From Lujinxingia vulgaris (lineage in GTDB: Bacteria > Myxococcota_A > Bradymonadia > Bradymonadales > Bradymonadaceae): a stretch of 64,000 bases of DNA. A program made the translations under genes and the position numbers. The notes beneath the pieces were generated by a model. That model was not told where the DNA came from, ran no database searches, and saw only the letters and a program-made list of their open reading frames with translations. The stretch covers positions 1-64,000 of the forward strand of contig NZ_VOSL01000010.1 of assembly GCF_007997005.1 (NCBI RefSeq), written 5' to 3'. Positions 57,353 through 64,000 of this stretch are shown in pieces (the stretch's first letter is position 1; each line of letters begins with the position of its first letter).

Positions 57353-59029
57353 TTAAGGCAGCGCCCGCATCGCGTCCTCAAAAGGACGCACCCGGTTGCC
57401 ATAAAAATAGATCACCTCGAGCTTCTGCAGCATCACCCCGTCCGCCCAGCTCTTAACCACCTCGGGCACGTGGTACATGCGCAGGTACTCCAGCCCCTCA
57501 TAAACCACCCGGTCGGGGGCCGCCTCGTGCAGAAATGGCGAGAGCTGCACTTTGCCATTGCGCTCCAGGATCTTGAGGCGAGCGAGCGCATCCTCCACCC
57601 CGGCGTGCACCTCCTCCCAGGGCAAGATCTCTTCGGCGCCAAAACGCACCAGCCGGTAGACATCCCAGCCCGGAAAACGCCGCTGCAGAAGATCAAAGAG
57701 CACCCAGCTCACCACCTGGGTGGGCATAAGCACGGTATGCTCCAGAAACGCCTGCGCGATGCGCTCCCCGGTGTGGCGGGTGTACTGGCGGTCGCGGGCG
57801 GCATCTTCCACAACCTCACCGGTGCGCGCCGAGCGCACATAATCGATGCGATTCACGCGCCGCCCCCGGCTGTCGTAGCTCTCCCCGTCGACCTTCACCT
57901 GGTTGCCAAAGGTGTCCAGCGGCTTGCCAAAGCGCAGGATCGTGGTCGAGTCCATCTTCATCGTGTTCATCACAAAACGCGTGACCGCCGAGATCTGGTT
58001 GAACTCATCGTTCTCCAGCAGGTAGCGCCCCTTACCCTCGCGTTTGAAATGATCCTGAATCAGGCTGTCGGCCTCCAACACCAGGTTGTAGTTGATCGTC
58101 AGCGGCACGATGTAGACCGGCTTCGCCTGCGGGTCGCGCATCAGGCTGTGGATGTAGCCGCGGAGCGCCGTGCCCAGAAGCCCCAGCTTTAAGTGCTGCT
58201 CCACCGCGTTGGAGCGGCTGCGCGTGCCCCCCGGGAAAAAGAGGCTGTGATACCCGCGCTCGATCAAGACCTGCGAGTAAGTCTTGAGCACATCTTTATA
58301 AAGTCGATGCTGGAGGCGACGATCGACCTTATACGCCCCCAGATTATGCATGAAGAAGCTCATCAGGGGGTTGGTAAAGAGGTTCTTGCCCGCCCCGTAC
58401 GTCACCGGCGGAAGCCCCGCCTCATAGAGCGCCCACCCCACCAGGATCGAGTCCATGTTGGAGCTATGCGTCGGCACAAAGACCAGCGTCCCCTTCCTGG
58501 CGAGCACCCGCAATGTGGCCAGATCCCCCTGCAACACCACCCGCTGCGTCAGGTCACGGACATGCGAGAGGGTCTCGCGCAGCTCGCCGACCCGCGTGGG
58601 CATCGTGGCCACCCGCGGAAGATCCTGCGCCTTGAACAAAAAGCTCAGCCCGATGGGCAGCGCCCCGGTGGCCATCTTGTAGACCCAGGGGTTAAAGCGT
58701 CCGGCCAGGTCGTCGGCGTAACTCTCGACGAGCTTCCAGAGGATCTCGCGCTTCTTAGGCTCGGGCATCGTCGCCAGGCGCCGGGACATGTTGCGCCACC
58801 AGGCGATCGAGCGCACCTCTTCCTCGGCGCCGCGCTCCCGCTGCAAGCGCGCGATTTCCTGATAGGCCGCGTCATTGAGCACGTACTCAATGCCCGCTCC
58901 CCGCGCATCGCGCGAGGCCCGCACAAAGTCGTTAAACGCACGCCGGCTGACCTCGGCCACCAGCTGCGAGCGCTCACTCGCCAGGCGAAAGAGCGGCGAA
59001 TCATCCTGCCTCGTCCATGCATCAAACAT
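57353..59029 (-). CDS. PlsB-like glycerol-3-phosphate acyltransferase
   Basis: This 558-residue acyltransferase has an H-x4-D motif (HSSNMD, about 186-191) and the phosphate-binding FFPGGTRSR (about 264-272), as in the GPAT/PlsB and DHAPAT families. A long C-terminal extension follows. It would acylate glycerol 3-phosphate in membrane-lipid synthesis; the precise acyl donor is not shown. The start at 59029 is chosen because the extra N-terminal residues of a longer frame carry no motif. It is downstream of, and on the same strand as, the ole operon, separated by a repeat array. Confidence 0.88.
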   Translation of the reverse strand: MFDAWTRQDDSPLFRLASERSQLVAEVSRRAFNDFVRASRDARGAGIEYVLNDAAYQEIARLQRERGAEEEVRSIAWWRNMSRRLATMPEPKKREILWKLVESYADDLAGRFNPWVYKMATGALPIGLSFLFKAQDLPRVATMPTRVGELRETLSHVRDLTQRVVLQGDLATLRVLARKGTLVFVPTHSSNMDSILVGWALYEAGLPPVTYGAGKNLFTNPLMSFFMHNLGAYKVDRRLQHRLYKDVLKTYSQVLIERGYHSLFFPGGTRSRSNAVEQHLKLGLLGTALRGYIHSLMRDPQAKPVYIVPLTINYNLVLEADSLIQDHFKREGKGRYLLENDEFNQISAVTRFVMNTMKMDSTTILRFGKPLDTFGNQVKVDGESYDSRGRRVNRIDYVRSARTGEVVEDAARDRQYTRHTGERIAQAFLEHTVLMPTQVVSWVLFDLLQRRFPGWDVYRLVRFGAEEILPWEEVHAGVEDALARLKILERNGKVQLSPFLHEAAPDRVVYEGLEYLRMYHVPEVVKSWADGVMLQKLEVIYFYGNRVRPFEDAMRALP

Positions 59030-59102
59030 CGGGGCCTCAGGGCGCAATCGGTGAGTTCGGGCGCCCATCCTAGACCTGCCACCTCAGGCTGGCAACGCGG
59101 CA

Positions 59103-59236
59103 AGAACGCCTGGCACCCGTGCCGAGCGCCCCAGGACAAAGCCAGCGGCGTCGCTGCGGGCTCGCGGTGGCGCTGCCACAGCTTCGCCCTGGCTCCTTGC
59201 TGGACTATGCCCTGGACGCGCTCGGATATGGTGGTG
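59103..59236 (-). other. Structured 134-nt repeat element, copy 2
   Basis: This minus-strand element aligns over its length with copy 1 at 7457-7589. It begins (minus strand) CACCACCATATCCGAGCGC and ends GTGCCAGGCGTTC. The inner stem is GTGGC/GCCAC, a compensatory change from copy 1, and GGGC/GCCC replaces GGGAT/ATCCC. GGCAC-GG-GTGCC closes the end. It sits between the acyltransferase and the tandem repeat array. Confidence 0.75.
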
Positions 59237-59391
59237 TACGGAGGCCTGGCACCCGTACTTTTCTAAAATGATCGAACGCCTGGCACCCGATCGGCAACAT
59301 CTTGTTCGAACGCCTGGCACCCGATCCGCAGCAGCATGATCGAACGCCTGGCACCCGATCCGCAGCAGCATGATCGAACGCCTGGCACCCC
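59237..59391 (+). repeat. Tandem repeat array (about 5 units) after oleD
   Basis: Cores at about 59240 (partial), 59270, 59304, 59338 and 59372 with a 34-bp period. Spacers include CGCAGCAGCAT. It ends about 15 bp from the oleD stop codon. Confidence 0.93.
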
Positions 59392-59405
59392 GACAACGCG
59401 CCTCT

Positions 59406-60401
59406 TCAGATCCCGGCCTCGCGAATCCACGCGCCGAGCGCCACCATCCCCTCATCGATGGTGCGCTGCGGCGCATAGCCAAAGTCCTCGCGCGCCGCCG
59501 AAATGTCGAAGTAATGCGCCGTCGAGAGCTGTTTGGCCAGGAAGCGCGTCATCAAAGGCTCTTCACGCTTGCCCAGCGCCTTGTACGCCGTCTCCATCGC
59601 CCAGCCCACCGCATAAGCAACCCCGGCGGGTACCTGTGCCTTAAGCGGCTCCAGCCCCCCGCTCACCAGGATCTTATCGATAAGCTCGCCCACCGCCATC
59701 GGCTCATCCTGGGTGATGAAGTAGGCGTTGCCGGCGGGTTTCCCGTGGGTCGCCAGCGCCTCGGCGGCCAGCAGATGCGCGCGTGCGGCGTCCTCCACAT
59801 AGACCGAATCGACCAGCGCCCGACCATCCCCCACGCGCTTGAGTTTGCCCCGCCGCGCCCGATCGATGATGCGCGGCACAAGATGGTTGTCACCCGGCCC
59901 CCAGATCAGATGCGGCCGCAAGGACACCGTTTTGAGCGTGTCGCTGTTCGCAGCGAGCACCGCCTTCTCGGCCATCGCCTTGGTCTCGGGGTACGCCGTC
60001 AGGTAAGTCGACGGATAAGGCACCGACTCATCAACGCCCTCCAGCGGATCATCGCCGTAAACCACACTGGGCGAGCTCGTGAAGATGAGACGAGGAACGC
60101 TGTGAGTGCGGCAGGCCTCAATGGTGTTCTGTGTTCCCACCACATTGGCCTGATAATAATCCTCATACGGCCCCCAGACGCCGGCGCGCGCTGCAACATG
60201 GTAGACCTCCTCGCAGCCCTCCACCGCCGCGGCGACCACGTCGGCGTCGGTCAGATCGCCGCGCATCACCTCCACACCTTTCTCGCGCAGGTTCGGATAA
60301 TCGCTACGCGCCAGCGAGCGCACCTCATCGCCGCGCGCGAGCAACTGATCGACGATCGCCTCACCGAGAAACCCGCCGCCACCGGTGACCAGAACTTTCA
60401 T
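59406..60401 (-). CDS. oleD: OleD, NAD(P)-dependent 2-alkyl-3-ketoalkanoate reductase
   Basis: This 331-residue extended SDR reduces the OleA product (2-alkyl-3-ketoacid) to the 3-hydroxyacid in long-chain olefin synthesis. It has the N-terminal Rossmann motif TGGGGFLGEAI and the catalytic YPETK (Tyr-x3-Lys). ATG 60401 overlaps the oleC stop (ATGA), so it is translationally coupled. The order oleA-oleB-oleC-oleD on one strand confirms the assignment. Confidence 0.93.
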   Translation of the reverse strand: MKVLVTGGGGFLGEAIVDQLLARGDEVRSLARSDYPNLREKGVEVMRGDLTDADVVAAAVEGCEEVYHVAARAGVWGPYEDYYQANVVGTQNTIEACRTHSVPRLIFTSSPSVVYGDDPLEGVDESVPYPSTYLTAYPETKAMAEKAVLAANSDTLKTVSLRPHLIWGPGDNHLVPRIIDRARRGKLKRVGDGRALVDSVYVEDAARAHLLAAEALATHGKPAGNAYFITQDEPMAVGELIDKILVSGGLEPLKAQVPAGVAYAVGWAMETAYKALGKREEPLMTRFLAKQLSTAHYFDISAAREDFGYAPQRTIDEGMVALGAWIREAGI

Positions 60402-62095
60402 GCCAGCTGCTCCCGCGCCCACTCGGTGAGCGCCTCTCGAAAGATCTTCGAATTGTGGCGCACGTCCACCGGGAAGCCCGAATGAAAGAGCACCTCATCA
60501 ATCTCGCGCGTCAGCTCATGCTTTGCGCCCAGGGCCAGAAGCTCCTCGCGCACCTTATCGCGCACCGCGCCCTGATGCTCCGCCTCCAGCTCCACGCATA
60601 AGACCGGCACGACCTTGCCGGCCCGCCTCACTCCGACCAACGCCGTGCGAAAGACCGCCGGATGCGTGTTGAAGATCCCCTCAACCGGGATCGTGAACAT
60701 CGTGCGCGCCCCGTCGAGCACCACGCGGTGGGTCTTGCGACCGCAGAACCACATCCGCCCCTGCGCGTCGAAGTACCCCACATCGCCCATACGGTGGCGC
60801 ACCGCCTCGCCATCGGCGATCTTCGCCCCCCGCGTCGACGCGTCCCGATTATAATAGGCGCGGGTAACCTGCGGCCCCTTCACCACAAACTCGCCAACCT
60901 CACCGGGCGCAAGCACCTGCGCCTCCTCCCAGGTCGCAATGGGGTCATCGGTGATGGCGATCACCTTCACCTCCACCCCGTCGACCGGGAAGCCCACACA
61001 CACGCCCTTCCCCACATCGGTGGCTTGAGCCGTCTCCCCCAGGATCATATCGCTGCCGATCGAGGCCACCGGCAAGGACTCCGTCGCCCCGTAAGGCGTA
61101 AAGATCTGCGCGCCCTCATCAAGCATCGCTTTCACTCGCCTCAAGCTCACCGCCGGCACCGGCGCCCCGGCCGAGATCACCCGGTTGAGACCGGGCAGCT
61201 TCACCCCCTCGGCCTCCGCATAGCGCCCGAGCTTGTTGAGCACCGCCGGCGAGCCAAACATGTTCGTGATGCCCATCTGTCGGATGGGCTCGATGAGGTT
61301 GCGTGGATCGACCTTGCCTGGATTTGCAAAATCCATATCCGGCACCACCGTCGTCATCCCCAGCGCCGGATCAAAGAGCGCAAAGAGCGGGAAGGTCGGA
61401 AGATCGATCTCGCCGGGCTCAATCGCATAGGTCGCCTTAATCAGCGCGACCTGGGCGGCGAAGTTCCCATGCGTGTACACCGCCCCCTTGGGCACCCCGG
61501 TGCTCCCGGAGGTAAAGAGGATCGCCGCCATATCATCGGGCTTCACGCGCGGCGGCTCCCAGCCCTCGGCGGCCGCCCCCTTCTGACGCACCTGATCGAG
61601 GGTAAACCCGCCCCACAACCAGCGTCGCCCCACCGTCACACAATGCTCAATCGTGCCTCGGCCCCACCCCAGCGCCAGGCGCGCGGCGTGGGCGGTGGGG
61701 ATGCCGATAAAGGCCTGGGGCTCCGCCTCGGCCAGGCACACCTTCAGGTTCTTAAGCCCCATCCCCGGGTCCACGATCACCGGCACCACTCCGGCCTTAA
61801 AGAGCCCGAAAGTCAGCGCAAAGAAGGGCATCGAGGGCTTGACCATCAGCACCGCGCGGGTGCCCGGCACCACGCCAATGGCATGCAACCCGGCGGCGAT
61901 CTCATCGCTGACCCGGTCCAGCTCCGCGTACGAGGTCGTCTCGTAACGCCAGGTGCCATCGGGCGCACGCGATGTCGGAAAATGAATCGCCGGCGCATCG
62001 GGCATCGCCCGCGCCATCGCGCTGATCGCCCGCGCGATGTTCGGATCGGGCGCCTCCCCCGGGTTCGCGTCGTGCGTGGTCGCCGGTGCGCTCAT
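60398..62095 (-). CDS. oleC: OleC, AMP-dependent beta-lactone synthetase
   Basis: This 565-residue member of the ANL adenylate-forming superfamily has the P-loop FTSGSTGVPKGAVYTHGNF (about 190-210). Further AMP-binding blocks include VPISAGAPVPAVS-like, PYGATESLPVA and EVGEFVVKGPQVTRAY. OleC converts the 2-alkyl-3-hydroxyacid to a cis-beta-lactone. It overlaps oleB and oleD by 4 bp each. Confidence 0.93.
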   Translation of the reverse strand: MSAPATTHDANPGEAPDPNIARAISAMARAMPDAPAIHFPTSRAPDGTWRYETTSYAELDRVSDEIAAGLHAIGVVPGTRAVLMVKPSMPFFALTFGLFKAGVVPVIVDPGMGLKNLKVCLAEAEPQAFIGIPTAHAARLALGWGRGTIEHCVTVGRRWLWGGFTLDQVRQKGAAAEGWEPPRVKPDDMAAILFTSGSTGVPKGAVYTHGNFAAQVALIKATYAIEPGEIDLPTFPLFALFDPALGMTTVVPDMDFANPGKVDPRNLIEPIRQMGITNMFGSPAVLNKLGRYAEAEGVKLPGLNRVISAGAPVPAVSLRRVKAMLDEGAQIFTPYGATESLPVASIGSDMILGETAQATDVGKGVCVGFPVDGVEVKVIAITDDPIATWEEAQVLAPGEVGEFVVKGPQVTRAYYNRDASTRGAKIADGEAVRHRMGDVGYFDAQGRMWFCGRKTHRVVLDGARTMFTIPVEGIFNTHPAVFRTALVGVRRAGKVVPVLCVELEAEHQGAVRDKVREELLALGAKHELTREIDEVLFHSGFPVDVRHNSKIFREALTEWAREQLA

Positions 62096-62985
62096 GCGCC
62101 CTCCCAGGCGTCAGTGCTTTTGATGAAGTCCACGATCTTCGGGATGAGATCCTCGCGCCGATCTTCGAGCACATAATGCCCGGCCTCCGGATACTCGGCG
62201 TAGGTCGCCTGCGGGTAGATCTCCTTCCAGCGCGCCAGGAAGTGGCGGTCGAAGACAAAATCCTTATAGCCCCAGCCGATGAAGATCGGACGATCCCCGA
62301 GCGAGGGCAGCGCCGCCTCCGTCTCACTGACCAGCTCGTAGCCCGAATCCCCTGGCGAGAGCGGGATATCCTGCACGAAACGCAGCGTGGCGATACGATT
62401 CTCCGGCGTATCGTAAGGCGCCTCATACGCCTTGCGCACCTCCGCAGAGAGCGGCGAGGTCACACACACGCGGGAGGCTGTGCGGCTGAAGGCGTTGAGC
62501 TTTTTGACGAGCACCGACCCCACCGCGGTATCCCGTGCAACTTTGAGCGGCAGCGGAAAACGCTTGGTTTTGGGAAGATGAAACGCCGCCGTATTCAAGA
62601 GCACAATCCGTCCCACCAGATGCGGGTTACGGGCCGCAAAGGTCATCCCGATCATCCCGCCCCAGTCGTGAAGCACCAGCGTCAGCGGCTCGTTGAGATC
62701 GAGCGACCGAACCAGGCTCTCCAGATCCTCAACGCGCCTCTCAAGGGTGTAGGGGTACGCGTCGGCCGCGGGCTTATCGGAGCGACCGCAACCGATGTGG
62801 TCCGGCGCGATGGTGCGATGCTCCCCCCGCAGCGCCTCAATGAGGTTGCGGTAATAAAAGGACCAGGTCGGGTTGCCGTGCACCATCAACACCGCCGGGC
62901 CCTCACCCTCATCGACATAGTGGAGGCTATGGCCGCCGGCGACCTGATGAAAGTTCGGCGAATAGGGGTAAAGCGAGGGGCTCAC
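62092..62985 (-). CDS. oleB: OleB, beta-lactone decarboxylase (alpha/beta hydrolase)
   Basis: This 297-residue haloalkane-dehalogenase-like alpha/beta hydrolase carries the oxyanion HGNPTWSFYYRN, the Asp nucleophile in LVLHDWGGMIG and the catalytic His near the C-terminus (EAGHYVLED). It removes CO2 from the beta-lactone to give a cis-olefin. A GTG at 62985 with AGGAG a few bases upstream gives the expected length; an in-frame TTG overlapping the oleA stop at 63021 is an alternative. The frame open further upstream lies within oleA and is not real. Confidence 0.88.
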   Translation of the reverse strand: MSPSLYPYSPNFHQVAGGHSLHYVDEGEGPAVLMVHGNPTWSFYYRNLIEALRGEHRTIAPDHIGCGRSDKPAADAYPYTLERRVEDLESLVRSLDLNEPLTLVLHDWGGMIGMTFAARNPHLVGRIVLLNTAAFHLPKTKRFPLPLKVARDTAVGSVLVKKLNAFSRTASRVCVTSPLSAEVRKAYEAPYDTPENRIATLRFVQDIPLSPGDSGYELVSETEAALPSLGDRPIFIGWGYKDFVFDRHFLARWKEIYPQATYAEYPEAGHYVLEDRREDLIPKIVDFIKSTDAWEGA

Positions 62986-63017
62986 AGCCTCCTGGCTCGG
63001 GTGAAGCTGTGCCTGAG

Positions 63018-64000
63018 TCAAAACGCGATCTCCATCATCGAACAGTTTAATCCGCTGCCAATCCCCATAAGTCCCACCCGGTCGCCGGGTTGCACCCGCC
63101 CCTGATCCACCGCCTTCGCCAGCGCGATGGGAATCGAGGCCGGGCCGACGTTTCCATGATCGTGGTAAATCTTCAAAAAACGCTCGCGATCGAGCTTCAA
63201 TGCCTCGGCCACCCGTGTCATATGCACGGCGCTGACCTGGTGGGCGCAGATGAGATCGAGCACCTCCGGCGACCACCCCAGCTCCTCGGCCGCGCGGGCA
63301 AAGGTCTTCTGGCCGAGCTCCACCCCCCGCAGGAGCAGCATCGCCGCGTCGGTCTCCATCCAGTCGCGCTGGCCGCGGCAGAGCTCGTTATGCTCACTGG
63401 CCGACTCCGTCACCGCGCCGACCACGCGCGGCGCATGTGCCGGGAGCAGGTCGCGCCGCCCCAACACCATCGCCGCCGAACCCGACCCCAGGGTCAGCGT
63501 GGCGAGCTGGTCCCGCATCTTCTCGACCGGATAATCCGGTTGATTGAGACGCGCGATCGTCGCCTCGATCACCTCCAGGCTGGACTCCCCGTTGACGACC
63601 ATCCCGTAGTCGATCGAGCCCCGCTCGATCATATCCCCTACGATCTGAATGCCGTTGAGAAAGCCCAGGCAGGCGTTGCCCACGTCGAAGTTCAAGCAGT
63701 GCGAGCCCAACTCCAGACTGCGATGCACCATCGAGGCGACCGAGGGTTCGACGAAGTCGCGGCAGACCGAGGTGCTGATCAACACTCCGATCTTCTCCCG
63801 GGCCACCCCGGCGCGCTCCAGCGCGCGACGACCGGCCATCGCCGCCGGCACACTCGCCATCACCCCGTCGGGCCACACCCGGCGCTCGGCGATGCCGGTG
63901 AGCTGGTAGATCAGCCCCCGCGTCGGCAGACCTGCTCTCGTAAGCGCCGGCTCCAGCCTGGCTTCAATCTCTGCGGAGCTTATCGCACGCGGGGCACGCA
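63018..64000 (-). CDS. oleA: OleA, thiolase-fold condensing enzyme (5' end beyond window)
   Basis: This KAS III-like enzyme joins two acyl-CoAs in a non-decarboxylative Claisen condensation, the first step of long-chain olefin synthesis. The partial protein reads in frame to the window edge (PRAISSAEIEARLEPALT... LTGIAERRVWPDGV) with no stop, so its start lies beyond 64000. The catalytic Cys is in NACLGFLNG. The other active-site parts are CAHQVSAVHMTR (His) and HGNVGPASIP (Asn). It is the first gene of oleABCD. Confidence 0.92.
   Translation of the reverse strand, partial: RAPRAISSAEIEARLEPALTRAGLPTRGLIYQLTGIAERRVWPDGVMASVPAAMAGRRALERAGVAREKIGVLISTSVCRDFVEPSVASMVHRSLELGSHCLNFDVGNACLGFLNGIQIVGDMIERGSIDYGMVVNGESSLEVIEATIARLNQPDYPVEKMRDQLATLTLGSGSAAMVLGRRDLLPAHAPRVVGAVTESASEHNELCRGQRDWMETDAAMLLLRGVELGQKTFARAAEELGWSPEVLDLICAHQVSAVHMTRVAEALKLDRERFLKIYHDHGNVGPASIPIALAKAVDQGRVQPGDRVGLMGIGSGLNCSMMEIAF

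Overview
The window is GC-rich chromosomal DNA from a Gram-negative bacterium. Many secreted lipoproteins carry long acidic Asp-Ala-Asp or Glu-Pro-Glu linkers, Cys-rich blocks or RCC1-type repeats. Together with the olefin (ole) genes and a trifunctional beta-oxidation fusion, this points to the Bradymonadales or a related deltaproteobacterial/myxococcal lineage. That placement is inferred from style and was not tested by phylogeny.

Layout. 1-7.4 kb: a 34-bp repeat array, a DUF3943 membrane-associated protein, YjbQ, 4-alpha-glucanotransferase (malQ) and an Slt-type lytic transglycosylase. 7.4-14.5 kb: a repeat-rich gap with a structured 133-nt element, two tandem endonuclease I lipoproteins, a helical lipoprotein, and an ECF sigma factor with a probable anti-sigma factor. 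14.5-24.3 kb, mostly minus strand: the information-processing core, in transcription order proS-pyrF-rlmB, then tRNA-Thr/Tyr/Gly/Thr-tuf-tRNA-Trp-secE-nusG-rplK-rplA-rplJ-rplL. rpoBC does not follow rplL and rpmG is absent between tuf and secE. 24.5-37.5 kb: a TonB-like proline/glutamate-rich protein, a PGM1-like ATP-grasp enzyme, an RCC1 lipoprotein, a double DsbA-fold lipoprotein, two paralogous Leu/Ile/Val-type binding lipoproteins, pyroglutamyl peptidase and a divergent LysR/YceI pair. 37.7-47.7 kb: dnaG-rpoD, a Cys-rich lipoprotein, a metallo-beta-lactamase-fold hydrolase, glmS and an acidic lipoprotein. 47.8-57 kb: a beta-oxidation pair (SDR-SCP2-MaoC fusion plus thiolase), a HIT protein, a lipid kinase, and three secreted proteins of unknown role. 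57.3-64 kb: a PlsB-like acyltransferase and the oleABCD long-chain olefin operon (oleA cut by the window edge).

The most unusual signal is non-coding. At least eleven intergenic loci carry arrays of a 23-bp core (GATCGAACGCCTGGCACC...GATC) with 11-bp spacers. The arrays lie mostly within 0-40 nt of a stop codon and are oriented the same way on the plus strand whatever the direction of the neighbouring gene. Spacer sequence is largely uniform within an array and different between arrays. Inverted pairs of the core form 15-17 bp hairpins behind two genes. Two loci (7457-7589 plus, 59103-59236 minus) hold a longer element with covarying stems that ends in the same core, so it may be a folded RNA or a mobile palindromic element.
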